Source of the DNA: Corinectria fuckeliana
Taxonomy: Eukaryota > Ascomycota > Sordariomycetes > Hypocreales > Nectriaceae
DNA length: 64,000 bases
NCBI GenBank assembly: GCA_019137255.1
Contig: WPDH01000217.1
Coordinates: 62,001-126,000, forward strand
Direction: 5' to 3'
The notes under the pieces: generated by a model
Databases searched by the model: none
What the model was told of the DNA's origin: nothing
The model's input: only the letters and a program-made list of their open reading frames with translations
Position numbers and translations under genes: made by a program
Part shown: positions 41,544 to 53,117 of the stretch, one piece after another
Layout: every line of letters begins with the position of its first letter
How positions within the stretch are numbered: the stretch's first letter is position 1

Positions 41544-42281
41544 TCACTCCAGCGGCGGCAACGGCCTCAGATAGTGACTGGGGCACTCGTATCCCGAGGG
41601 GTTGTTCTGCAGGTACAGCTGGTGGTACTCCTCGGCGGTCCACCACTTGCCGGCGGGGGCAAGCTCGGTGACGACGCGGCCCTTCCACCACTGGGCGTTG
41701 GCCTTGGCGGTGAGGTCGCGGGCGACCTTTTCCTGCTCGGCGTCGTGGAAGTAGACGGCGGAGCGGTACTGCGGGCCGGTGTCGGGGCCTTGGGCGTTGA
41801 GCGTCGTGGGGTCGTGCATCTTGTAGAAGAACTCGAGGAGCTGGCGGTACGAGACTTGGGCGGGATCGAAGATGATTTGCGCGGCTTCGGCGTCTTTTTG
41901 GGGGTTGGTAGTCGCGGGTTAGGTTCCAGTTCGAATGCCACTGAAGAAGAAGAGGAGAAAACAAAGAGAGAACTTACGGCCGGTCTTGCCGCCGCAGACG
42001 GCGCGGTAGGCGGGGTTCTCCAGGTCGCCGCCGATGTAGCCGACCTTTGCGTCGAGGAGGCCCTTGCCGGCGAAGTGCTTGCGGTACAGGTGCTCGACGC
42101 CCCAGAAGCAGCCGGCGGCGACGGTGCAGCGCTGGGCGTTGTCGGGGAGGGCGGAGGAGGAGGAGGAGGAGGGAGAGGAGGAGGAGACGGATGCGGAGGA
42201 GTCGGGGGCGATGGAGAGCATGGCGGATTGGGTCGAGGGGCGCACGAGGCGGGCGACGAAGGAGGGGAGTGAGAACGGCAT
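41544..42281 (-). CDS. MXR1: Peptide methionine sulfoxide reductase A (MsrA)
   Basis: Two exons on the minus strand, 42281-41978 and 41893-41544, giving 217 aa; 84-nt intron (GTAAGT to AAAAG) joins GGKTG to HAEAAQIIFDP across codon 102. The catalytic motif is AAGCFWGVEHLYRK with Cys58. GYIGGDLENPAYRAVCGGKTGHAE and GPQYRSAVYFHDAEQ are the family's substrate-pocket blocks. The enzyme reduces the S-epimer of methionine sulfoxide in proteins, using thioredoxin. The about 50 N-terminal residues are Ser-rich with few acids and may direct part of the protein to mitochondria; a second ATG (residue 21) could give a cytosolic form. The N-terminal Ser tract is encoded by a GAG/GGA-type repeat. Confidence 0.93.
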
Positions 42282-43214
42282 TGTGCGTATGGTTTCTCGA
42301 AGAAGGAAAATTGCAATGCGACTGCAGAGAAGATTGTGCAGTTGTGGGCCGGGGAGGCAAGGCGAGGTAGATATAGGAGCTTCAGCTGTGCGCGATGAGG
42401 GAGACGAGGTTGCGAAAGCTAAGTAAGTAAGTAAGGTAGGTAGGTAGGTAGTTTGCGAAAGATAGGTAAACTAGGTGGTATATATCTATTCGGATCCGAG
42501 GTCGTCACCAGTGCCGCCAATGACGAGAGGACTTAGTCTGGCTGTAGGGCAGAACTACCACATGCGGCAATGGTTTAGCGGGGGGTGAGGCCTAGGGAGG
42601 TGGCTATTGGCTAGCTGCTGGGGGTTGTGCGGGGTCTTTGGAATCACCTACCGGTGTTTCTTTCCTGGAGATTGGCGGGGCAGTTGGAAAATCAAATCTG
42701 TGGCCGGGGGGTCAGTTGCTGACACGTTTGGAATCAGTCGGGGCTTTGCAATCATGTAACTTGTAGCGTAACGTATTAAGTTACCTGCGTGCCTACCTAC
42801 TAGTAGGTATACAGCGCTGTAGTATGTGGCGGAGCATTTTCGCTGGAATTTCTAGCTGGCGAGCACGCAACGGGGGTTGAGTTGAATGAATGCACTCGGC
42901 ATGACAAATAATATGTGGAACTACGTCGTGTGCTCAATGCATGTCACCTACTAGGGCAGTGTAACTCATGATGAATCATCATAGCTGGCAGCTGGCTGAC
43001 CCCGTCAATCACACATGCAAGCCTGGTCCCGATCTGGTCTGCCAGACCCGGCCCCGGGCATTCGGCTCGGGCGGGGCAGCACGGTCCGGGGTCCGGATTC
43101 CCCTCCGGCTGCCTCCCCTCTTCTCCCCCATCGTTTCAGCCTCCGCCTCGGCCGCCGTACACCGCCGCCCTACGACGTCAACACCACCGAGAATACCATG
43201 CGACAGCCGCCGCA
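42282..43214. other. Divergent intergenic region
   Basis: Promoter space of msrA and the amidohydrolase. Contains AAGT and AGGT repeats at 42419-42451. No gene seen. Confidence 0.5.
42419..42451. repeat. AAGT/AGGT tetranucleotide repeat
   Basis: Tandem TAAG units passing into TAGG units; the same family of simple repeats as at 1-32 and 48296-48325. Confidence 0.8.
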
Positions 43215-43287
43215 ATGCCCCATCGCATCCCCCCCGACGCCTGGGACTCGCACATGCACGTCGTCGACCCGGCCGTCTACGCCCTGA
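43198..43287 (+). promoter_or_regulatory. Overlapping out-of-frame upstream reading frame
   Basis: An ATG at 43198 (context ATACCATGC) precedes the amidohydrolase ATG by 17 nt, opens a 29-codon frame and stops at 43287, overlapping the main coding sequence. Such an overlap can lower translation of the main frame, if the mRNA starts upstream of it. Confidence 0.45.
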
Positions 43288-44072
43288 GCCCGTCCGCCGC
43301 CTACCGCCCCGCGACCCACACGCTCGCCCAGGCGCTCGCCTTCGAGGCCGGCGTCGGCTTGCGCAACATGGTGCTCGTCCAGCCGTCCATCTACGGCCAC
43401 GACAACGCCTGCCTGCTCGACGCGCTGCGCCGTCTCGGGCCGACGCGCGGCCGCGGCGTCGTGCAGTTTGATCCCGCCGCCACGGAGCACGCGACGCTGA
43501 GGGAGTGGCATGAGCTGGGCGTCCGCGGCGTCAGGCTCAACATCCAGTCGACCGGGCGCGAGGTCGACGCCCAGCAGCTCTCCCTTCAGCTTCACCGGTA
43601 CGCCGACGCCGTGAGACATCTCGGCTGGGTCGTCCAGGTCTACGTCCCCATGCCCCTCATTGCCGTCCTCGAGCCCATCGTCCCAACCCTCAATGTGCGC
43701 TTCTGTATCGACCACATTGGCCATCCGGTCCTTGAAGACCACTCCAGCTCCGATCCTTACCAGCTTCCCGGCTTCTCGTCGCTCGTGCGCCTCCTGCAGG
43801 GCGGTAAAACCTACCTCAAGCTCTCGGCGCCGTATCGCTTCAGCCAGGTCTCCGACCACAGCGACATTGAACCAGTCGCGAGGGAGCTCATCAGGCTGGT
43901 GGGAACCACCCGCATCGTCTTCGCGACCGACTGGCCGCATACGCGTTTCGAGGGGCTCGACATTCGCCCTTGGATCGAGACGGTGCTGGGCTGGTGCGCC
44001 GACGATGACCTCCTCCGCGAAAGGCTGTTTCGTGGCAACGCCGAGGATCTGTGGGATGTTGCGAGAGCCTGA
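43215..44072 (+). CDS. Amidohydrolase-superfamily lactonase-like protein (LigI-type, amidohydrolase 2)
   Basis: Single exon, 285 aa, a TIM-barrel metal-dependent or metal-independent hydrolase. Metal-site motif HMH (residues 13-15, in WDSHMHVVDP), then NMVLVQPSIYGHDNACLLDAL, GVRGVRLNIQSTG, CIDHIGHP and, on the last strand, FATDWPHTRF with the catalytic Asp. These match the branch of 2-pyrone-4,6-dicarboxylate lactonase (LigI) and related lactonases, which open a lactone ring in aromatic or sugar-acid breakdown. The true substrate in fungi is not established. The ATG at 43215 is chosen because it starts the conserved frame; an upstream ATG at 43198 is out of frame. No targeting signal. Confidence 0.87.
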   Translation: MPHRIPPDAWDSHMHVVDPAVYALSPSAAYRPATHTLAQALAFEAGVGLRNMVLVQPSIYGHDNACLLDALRRLGPTRGRGVVQFDPAATEHATLREWHELGVRGVRLNIQSTGREVDAQQLSLQLHRYADAVRHLGWVVQVYVPMPLIAVLEPIVPTLNVRFCIDHIGHPVLEDHSSSDPYQLPGFSSLVRLLQGGKTYLKLSAPYRFSQVSDHSDIEPVARELIRLVGTTRIVFATDWPHTRFEGLDIRPWIETVLGWCADDDLLRERLFRGNAEDLWDVARA

Positions 44073-45140
44073 GAGGTGATTCGCCGTACATCATGGCTGG
44101 GCTGAGTGCCCGGGCAACTTATGGTTCAAAACAGCGTGTCAATTGATTCCGGTTCCATCACAGACGGCCCTAACCAAGCGAGCTTAACTGCTCATTTTGT
44201 CCGCTGGAGCTGAGCGAAGGTGCAGTGCATGTATCTGGGCACCAATGGTTGCCCTCCGATTTCCGATGAAAGCTCTCTCCTTACTCCGCCGCTGGGTTCG
44301 CTGCGCCTGGGACCAGCGTGCCTCAAACACAGATATCCAGAGTGTGACGAACAGTAGTTTTTCTTGGTCTGAGGCGTCCTACAAGCCATCTCACAGCGCA
44401 AAGAGCTTTCCAGTGCTCAAGGCGTCTAGCGAAGCATTTCGATTAATCATTGCACCCCTAGGCGGCTTCTCGTCTATTCAAGCCGTCTCCACGCGTCCAG
44501 CACGCGCCATGACTGGATCAACTGAAAAGGCGCCATGTCCCACTCCATGCAACAAAATGATATATACCCGGGATCCGGATAAGCGCGGCTTCAAGTGCGG
44601 CAAGGGCATATAATTCTGTGCTTCCCGAAACCAGCAGAGCCAGGTGGCTTTCTTTATAGTCAGTCATCTAGCCATGAGCATCCCAGTGCCGTAGGCGTAG
44701 CAACAGAAGCATCCCATGGCTAGAACACGAGGTTGATCCCCTGAGCTCGCTATCATTCTGCAAATGCTAAAGAGCCCCGTGAGGATGCCTGGAGCTGTTG
44801 TTAGAACAGGTGAATTTGGAAGTTGGCAAAATAATGTTGAGTCAATTGCCGGCAAAGACCAAGATGTGTTACGTTACCTCAAGCATATCCCTCTTCACCG
44901 ACAACACGCGGGGTTGGCCTGAAAAAAATCTCGTACGAGCGGTGAAAATTCGCCTTGCTTGTTTAAGCGGCAGGCTCGCTGGGTGTGAATGGTGGTGGTC
45001 AGGTTTCGCGATCAGTCCATGAGTATTGGCACCCAAGCCCAAGAAAGCACCAATATTAGTGCTGATTAGATAGTATTCGAGTCGAAACCGGCTAAATTCT
45101 GATCGTATGGGACAACGACGTCACTTTATCAAAAAGCTCA
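44073..45140. other. Convergent intergenic region, 1.1 kb
   Basis: Between the 3' ends of the amidohydrolase and the Zn2Cys6 regulator. No gene seen; a short plus-strand frame at 44197-44613 has no recognisable features. Confidence 0.5.
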
Positions 45141-47666
45141 TTAGTTGTCAGGTTCGTGGATGGCACCAACTCGGACGGTAAGAGGCTCAAAGGATGACAA
45201 AGCTTCGAAGACACCACGATCAACATTCATCGGACTGTGCCCGAGATTGTCGATCCAGGGGGTCTGGAACAGCTGCTCCGGTTCATAGCGAGGCTGCTGT
45301 AGAGGCACCTCAAGCGGCGTTTGATACATGGAATCGGAAAGAGGTACATCTGAGGCTACGTTCGGACTTGTTGGTGCCTGCTGCTGCTGTTGCTGTTGCT
45401 GTTGTTGCTGTTGATCTACCCCCCCTAGATTAATTCCAAGACCAGCAACTTCTCTCGTGATTAGTGACAGAGCACTCGAGATTACTAGACCGTTGATTAG
45501 CGCAGAAAGCAAGGCACCCATGCCAAGCTTCTTACCTGGGTTGACAAATTTTGCTTGATGCAATGCTTGAATACAGAAGCCCAATTTTCGAAGTGCTTGC
45601 TGGTCCTCGGGGGATGCCTGCACTTGCAAGAGGAAGATGGTCGCCGCAATGTAAAGGCTGTATGAAAGGGACAGGACACAGTGATTGATTGTAAATGTCC
45701 TGCAGAAGAGGTCGAAAATGGCGATGATGGACGTGGCTGATGTGACACATTCCACGAGATGATTCTGTATTGGGTGAGGCCCATCATCGTCCGGGTGTAC
45801 CTGACGAGAAAGCATGGGTCTGAACAAGAGAATCCTAAAGGTATGATACAGAGCGCTGTTTGATGAGTTAGGGAACGTGTTGCATAGGTGGTAGGTCGGA
45901 CGGGAGACGTACTTCATTGTGACAATGTGCGAAGGCGGAGCGAGTGCTGGCAGGGCCTGTGGCTCGATTTTCAGATGAGAGGGCAGTTGATCCCACCACA
46001 ACCTCAGGGCCGGATCTTGATACTGCAGACATTCTTGCATCTCTGCCTCAGTGTTTTGCAGCAATGGGTCGTACATGTGGATGAGGATTTCGTTGAAAAT
46101 GACCGACAACCGGCACGTGCTCATGAAACAAGATGTCGAGTGAGCAGTAGCCGGAGGATACTTCCAATCGCCGCCATGAGGTGAGTCGAATGGTACCCAG
46201 AGTTCATTTTCGGCCGAGTCATCCACTGAAAACCGTAAGCTGCTGTGCCTGGTGATTATGACATGAACTTACACATGATCTGTGGGGGAGAAACAAGTGA
46301 ATGTTGTAGGGATGGGGAACGACCAAGGTAGAGGCTAATCATCTTGTCCCAGAAGTAACAGCTCCAAAAGACCCGGTGTCGTATCTCGACCTCTTCGTCG
46401 GAAAAATGCACCGAACCTGGGAATCTCTGGCCGTCCACGCAAATGCCCAAGTGGTCAATTAGACGAAATGCCAAACCGCTATAGACCCACGCCTGGGTAG
46501 TGTTTCCGTGGCCACACTCTTGTGCGCTAAGGAGTAAGAGCGTTTGTACTGTCGGAACAGTGCTGACTCCTCGATTCAGTTCGTCGAAGAGCATGCTACG
46601 GGCATGCTTCGCAAATACGGCACCGCCATCATAGGACTGATCCAGCAGACGTTTTGTTGAGGGGTCACTCTTCCCCCAGCGGATAGAATGCGACAAGATG
46701 GCGTTTAGAAGCGTGTGTGAGTAGTAAGGACCCATCGATTGCATATCACCTATACCGTGTTAGATCTCCTGATAATATGAAAGTGCCGGAGCAATGCGTA
46801 CGGGTGAAAGCAGGTCTGTAGATGAAGTTAAATAGGGGCTGGATCCAGCACCAATGCACGTTCAGGAGATATTGGAATGGTTCCTGAGATAGACGGTCAG
46901 GTAAGGCACGCAAGGTTTCGGCGGAGGTAGGACGCATACAGGAATGTCCGAGAGATTTTCCATTGCACGCTGATGCCATGCGTTGGTGACGAGCCGCTCT
47001 CGCTTGTGAGCGTCTGTGTCAACTTGAGAAAGCAAGTCATTTTGGCCGTTGTCCCGGTCACTGGGGAGATGGAAGAGACTAGTAGGGCCATGGTAGGTGA
47101 TGCCTCCCTTGTCGTCGATCTTGAGGCCCATGAAGCTCCGGGTCATTCCATGTTCATCGGCGTGGGAACTGTTGCGATTATGGCTGCTTACGTCTCCATT
47201 GAAGACGCCAGGGCTGGAGTGATTGGAGGCGGCAATTGATGGCGGCGCAGACTTGGCGGTGGCGAGCTGGTCTTCGAGTTCTTTGATACGCTCTTCGAGA
47301 CGTTGAGTGTAGGACAGCGTTGGGTTGCTAGAAATGTGAGTAAATGTGAGTAAATGTGTGAGAGAGGAGGAAGGCGTGGCACGGGGGATGATGAGCAGAT
47401 GAGTGAGTAGATGAATGAACAAGTGAATAAACATGGGCCGGGGATGAGGCTGAAGGGGAGCCCTACAGTTTGTACACGCAGTCATCCTTTCTCGCAGAGC
47501 ACCTGTTACAGATGGGCTGCTCACCACCGCATTTGACCTGGGAGCAAGTCAGCAAAAGTACAAGGTCGCGGCGCAGGGCAGCGCAAAGCCGGGCGAGATC
47601 CACCTTGCGTCTGCGACAGGGCTCGCATGAGAAGGCGCTCTTCTTGGTAGCTTTGACCGACGACAT
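45141..47666 (-). CDS. Zn2Cys6 transcription factor with fungal-specific transcription factor domain
   Basis: Eight exons on the minus strand: 47666-47604, 47537-47467, 47327-46940, 46883-46802, 46749-46273, 46225-45913, 45855-45536, 45484-45141, giving 685 aa. Splicing exon 1 to exon 2 builds a perfect C-x2-C-x6-C-x6-C-x2-C-x6-C binuclear cluster (CEPCRRRKVKCGGEQPICNR and on to CVYKL). A coiled-coil dimerisation element follows (TQRLEERIKELEDQLA). The middle domain (about 190-560) has the regulatory-domain blocks RLIDHLGI, RHRVFWSCYFWDKMISLYLGR and SALYHTFRILLFRPML. A Gln12 run (45370-45410) lies in the C-terminal activation-type region. Introns 6 and 7 are multiples of three without stops. 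The target genes may be the neighbouring transporter and GH76. Confidence 0.9.
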
Positions 47667-50600
47667 GTTTAGCCAGGGTCGTCTCTCCGACTCGGTCTCG
47701 CGGTCTCTCGGCCTCTCGGTCTCAGTCTCCGTCTCAGTCTCGGTCCTGGTCTCGTGGGAGAATTGTGCTAGGATGGATGGTAGACCCGATGGTTGTGAGA
47801 GATGACCCTTAGGTAATTCCCCGCGTGCGTCAAAGACCAGGGCCCCACTCGGAGGAAAGCGGACGCCTTCAGTCACCAGGCGGCGGCTCCGTCTTTTCAA
47901 GCGCTGGACCGGATGGTGGCAAGTCTGAGCTGCCGCTTTTCGTGGTACGGTTCCGACAGTGTTATTGACTGTAGGGCATTTGGCTCCCCTCGGTATTTCT
48001 CGGTAGCTCGACTCGCGATCGCGTTGACAAAAAGAAACAGAAAGAACCGAGGTTCAACAATTGGAGATGCTGCTGGCGACAAACTGCCAGTCAAATGGTC
48101 CAGCGGATGAGTGGAGATTGCAAGTGGTCGCTGCGCCTAAAGCAGCAACCGGCCTTGTGACCACAGGCGTCGTCTTCATCCAAGTCCCGCCACATTTGCC
48201 TCGACGATGCACAGGAAAAGAGCCCATAAAGAGGAGAGAGTCAGCGTTGGCATCACGTTCCACAGTGTCGACCATGTTAGGGAAGTACTAGACTAACTAC
48301 CTAGGTACCTACCTACCTAGGTATATGTCCGATCACGTGGTAGCCCGTTGCCTTCCATCCGAGTCGTTCCAAGCTTGGACGGAAGAAAAGCACAACAGCC
48401 TCTACTACTTTGCCCAAGCACTATGCTTAAGTAGGCGGTGCCAACACTATGTACAACGTAGTCGAGTCTTTCGTGAGACTTACCTTCGTTGCTTTTTGTC
48501 ATCACCGCCATCACATGATGTCGGCGCATCATCGTGGCCGTTCTCGGCACTGTGAGTTCCCTCTTTTCTGGTTTGCCACGTCGGTTCTGGCTCCCAGAAG
48601 CCCTCCTCAGTTGCGGGATTGCAAGCCGGTACTCTCGTCCTGGCTACCAACGCCGTAAAGTAATTATACGACTTCTTAGAAGAAGGCGTTTTCCACTGAA
48701 TCAACCTAGGTGTATTTTGCTCGCATTCCGAAAGGGGCGTAATGAGAATCAAGCGAGTAGTCGATGTCTTCTACTCTAGTCTTCGTACCTTGTACCACGC
48801 CAAGTCTTGAAGAACCATACTACCCCCTCCCGGAGACGAGGAACGCATGGTCCGGACCTAACCCAGGTACCGGCATGTGGCGGGTCTAGACCATTGTCCA
48901 ACCGGCTCTCCTGCATTCAACCATATCTCCAAGATAGCTACGCTCTCAAGTCAAGCATCCGATCACTATCTCCAACGAGAGAGGAAGCCAAAAATGGGAG
49001 ACAAGTCCGGAAGCGTATCTATGTATCACGTTAATTCATGGAACCAACATTTTCTATCGTCCCGAGCGCCTCAAGGATGATGATGCAAGTTTTGACAGCT
49101 TCATTCTCAAACTCGCAGGGCGTCAGGAACCCAGCAGCACGAGCCCAACCCAATACTTGGACCGATAGGATCTGGGTTCAGTAATAGACGAATGCCATGA
49201 CTGACGACACTCGGAAGTACTTGACACCTTCTCCATTAAATCATGAACTGACTAAACGCGTCTAGATTGCCCACGCTAGTATGTGTCGCCATCCAGCATA
49301 ACCTAGGAGATGCTGTGCACATAGCTAACCTTGATCCAGCAGGGACAATTTGCCAAATCAAATCTCCCCGTGTCGCCCAACGGCTTCCTTTCTGGGGCCA
49401 TGTCCCGACAGGTTGGTGACTAGACGACGAGTTGCTATCTCCCTAGGTTCAGTTACCCCACACGATTGCCGCAGTCCATGTCTGGGGTCAGCCGAGAGAC
49501 GAATGGTGCGTCCTTCTTGTCCAAAGATCGACTCACACCAGCCGCAATCGCTGGCCGTCGGAGTACGGCCGAAGTAATACCATGGTCAAGCAAGAAGCAC
49601 ATCAACAGCTCCGGGGGCTAGTCACTGAACCTCGGTCGACGACGATTGTATTCAGGTATCGTCTTGCCAGTCGCAATGAAGATGCTGGCCGCTATTGAAG
49701 GTTGTATGAGCTCCACCCAGTACAGCTATGTTTGGCACTATACATACGAACAAGAAGCACGGCAAGTATTGTCATCTAGACTGATGCGTGCTCCAGATAT
49801 CCACCGCTATCAGTTCAGAAGCATAACGAGTGGACGAGGCGCTTACCCCCTTGCTCTAACCCCAGACCCATTTATCAAGCTTGTTTGTTTTGCGGGGTCT
49901 CCATCCCGCTCCACAGCTAAGACGATCAAGGGATGCAAGGGCAGTTAGTAGTGGGGGCCTGAATGATCTCTACGCGGCAGTTCATGCCACAAAATAGCCT
50001 TATTCGCACGAGGCTATCAACTCACCGAGTCCTACGTCAGCCTGATTAGTCGTACCAAGAGGGGAGTCTTTCTCCAAGGACTACTGGCTCAGTGTTAAGA
50101 CCGCTGCTCCAGTGAACGCCGCTGTGTCGTACTTGACCACTTCTAAATGATGGCCTAGGCCTGTGTGAATATACGATTTCCAGCCACAGCATACTTCCCT
50201 CCATCGTTACATGATCTGATGTCCCACTAATTTGTTGGCAGTTACCTTGGTCACCGTCGTCTGAATCGCCTCACACCAAACTGATACCGGCCGCGTTGCC
50301 GAATTGGGACCTTCTGTGCTCGGAGCCACGTCTCCGTGGCTCCTATGAGAGAACGGCCTGGTGCACACTATGCCTTTTGAGTGTTGGATTCTCACTTCCC
50401 TCCATGGCACGTGTTTGTTGTGATGGAGCATCAACAAGCCCATCATGTGAGCCACCTTGGAGCTTACCCTTCTTTCATCCCGGGCCGGGTGTGAATCTGC
50501 TCCATGACATCGAGTTGAGACCTGGAAGGCTGTTTTAGGGTCCAAATACCACCACGCAAGTTGCTCTCCAAGGACCCTTGCAGTTAAAGTAATTTGGATG

Positions 50601-51282
50601 GTACCCCGAGCTGATTTGCATGTTGAACGATTTCGAGGCAAAAGTTCCATAAGCATCAGTCCGATGCTCGTTTTTCCCATAGTGAGTACGTCATTGCGGA
50701 AATTTTGCTTTAGAATGAGTCCATCTCGTGCTCGTGGTCTCCGTATCACTCTGAGCGTGTCTCGTTGTGAGCAGCTCAGAGCGGCAATACTCAACCGGCC
50801 CTCGAGCTGTCATCGCGTCTAGCCCCAGGGCCCCATCGCTAACCCCGACTAGTTGATCTGCGCCGGGTTGTTGCTGCCGCGATCCTTGCGGGGACGACAG
50901 CCAGCCTTGGCGTTGGACGGTGTTACCTTTCGAATCCCCGCCAACAGTGCGTCGATGTTGGGCCTACTAGTATCGCGTCGCGTCGTGTCGACTAATCCTA
51001 GAACATGGTGCGCTGGAACTAGAAGCCTTGTGTTCATGTGGCCTGAATCCTTGGCGAAAGGGACCTCCGTGTCGACCTCCACTCCTGCTCACATCCCAAA
51101 ACCAGAAGAATGGCATTAAATGATAAATAGATCCGGTCATCCCACGTAGTTGTAGTCCTTGCTCTGTTATTCGAAGCTTCACGCTCATATTACACCAATT
51201 AGCCGGGGGCTTTACTGCTCGACTGACCTACACCCACTCAGGGAACAGACAATCAGCGTATTCGCCAACATTCTCGACGGCC
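47667..51282. other. Large divergent intergenic region, 3.6 kb
   Basis: Between the Zn2Cys6 regulator and the sugar transporter; should contain both promoters. Holds an ACCTAGGT/ACCTACCT repeat (48296-48325). The longest frame (50207-50794, minus, 195 codons) has no recognisable domain and no coding-like composition. GC content is near 50 percent, with no strong repeat-induced point mutation pattern by eye. Confidence 0.45.
48296..48325. repeat. CCTA/TAGG simple repeat with AvrII palindromes
   Basis: Contains two ACCTAGGTA blocks flanking ACCTACCT units, giving a near-palindromic stretch. Confidence 0.75.
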
Positions 51283-53117
51283 ATGTCCGAAAAGATCGCC
51301 CATGCGAACCTAGACCCAGTCCACGATGATGAAGAGAACGTGCGCATCTACAAACAAGCCAACTTCCCTCGTTCACTTGAGTTAGCTTACGCATTGGACA
51401 GAAGGAAGTGGAGACTCATGTCGTTACGGGCAATAAGGCTTTCAATGAAGCCATGCTTAAGGAGCCCCCGAGCGCATGGTCCAAGGGCCAGCTCTTCGTC
51501 TACGCCTTTTCCATCGTTGGCTGCTTCTGCAGTACTATGAACGGCTACGATGGCTCGCTCATCAACAATCTACTACAGAACCCTTGGTTCAAGGACGCAT
51601 ACAACATTGAGAACGACGGTGTATGGGCCGGTATTGTCGCTTCCATGTATCAAATCGGTGGTGTTGTTGCCCTTCCCTTTGTTGGCCCAGCCATCGATAG
51701 CTTCGGTCGTCGCTACGGCATGCTCATTGGTGCGACGACTATTATTGTCGGTACCGTTATCCAGGGCACCTCCCATTCGATGAGCCAGTTCATGGGAGGC
51801 CGCTTTCTGCTCGGTTTTGGTGTTTCCATTTCCGCCTCTGCTGGCCCCATGTACGTCGTCGAGATCAACCACCCCGCGTTCCGTGGTGTTGTCGGAGGTA
51901 AGCAACAGTCCATCGCTGCACTTTGCTGTACGCAATTGCTGACCGGTCCCCCTTTGACTCTGTGCAGCCATGTACAACACTCTCTGGTTTAGTGGTGCCA
52001 TCATTTCTGCGGGTTCCGCCCGGGGCGGTCTCAACGTTGGCGGTGATTACTCCTGGCGTCTCATTACTTGGCTCCAGGCTCTGTTCGCCGGCATGATCGT
52101 CCTCTTTTGCTTGCTCATCCCCGAGTCGCCCCGGTGGCTATACGTTAACAATGAAAAGGACAAAGCCAAGGAGGTTCTTGCCAAGTACCACGGCTTAGGC
52201 AACCCCGAGTCTGCTTGGGTCAAGCTCCAGCTCACCGAGTACGAGGAATACCTGGACCTCGACGGTGCCGACAAGCGCTGGTGGGATTACCGGGCGCTGT
52301 TCCGCAACAAAGCTGCTGGGTACCGTCTGACTTGCAACCTTGTCGTTTCTGTCTTCGGTCAGTGGGCCGGAAACGCCGTGCTGTCGTACTTCCTTGGATC
52401 CGTCCTTGACAGCGCTGGTTACACTGGAGTCATCGCCCAGGCAAACATCACGCTCATCAACAACTGCCAGCAGTTTGCCTGGGCCGTTCTCGGAGCCATG
52501 CTTGTTGACAGGGTCGGTCGGCGCCCCTTGCTCCTCTTCTCCTTCGCGGGATGTACCGTTGTGTGGCTGGGAATGACGATTGCATCCGCCCAGTTTACCA
52601 AGTCTTACACTGGGGATGATGGTAATGGCAATCCCACCTACTCCAACCACAATGCTTCAAAGGCCGCTTTAGCCATGATCTTCGTTTTCGGCGCCATCTA
52701 CTCGGTCGGAATCACTCCGCTTCAGGCTCTCTATCCCGTCGAAGTGCTCTCCTTTGAGATGCGAGCCAAGGGGATGGCTTTTTCCAACCTAGCGGTCAAC
52801 GCTGCCGGTCTTCTCAACCAGTTTGCCTGGCCTGTTTCCATGGAAAAAATTGGCTGGAAGACCTATATTGTGTTTACTATCTGGGACGCCATCCAAGTCG
52901 TTGTGGTTTACTTCTTGATTCCTGAGACCAAGGGCCGCACTGTAAGACTTCTCCACGCTATTTAATTGTTGTGTGAGTAGTCGCTAACTAAACCGGCATG
53001 CAGCTTGAAGAACTTGACGATATTTTCACGGCAAAGAGCCCAGTTAAGGCGTCAACTCAGAAGAAGGTGTTGGCTGTCGACAGATACGGAGATGTTGTCA
53101 ATGTGCCGGACGCTTGA
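51283..53117 (+). CDS. MFS sugar transporter (lactose/hexose permease-like)
   Basis: Four exons: 51283-51339, 51402-51897, 51968-52941, 53004-53117, giving 546 aa. Introns of 62, 70 and 62 nt are GT-AG; intron 1 has a weak donor (GTGCGC), so the first 19 residues are less certain. Sugar-porter signatures are GYDGSLINNLL in helix 1, DSFGRRYGM in the first cytoplasmic loop, GRFLLGFGVSISASAGPMYVVEINHPAFRG, PESPRWLYVN before the central loop, DRVGRRPLLLFS and PETKGRTLEELDDIF at the end. The sequence is closest in type to fungal lactose permease-like disaccharide/hexose symporters. Plasma membrane is likely. It lies divergent from the Zn2Cys6 regulator and convergent with GH76, suggesting co-use with a secreted glycosidase. 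Confidence 0.9.

Noticed and set aside
50207..50794. 195-codon minus-strand frame in the spacer between regulator and transporter
   Set aside because: No domain, signal or coding-like pattern; expected by chance in a 3.6-kb spacer.
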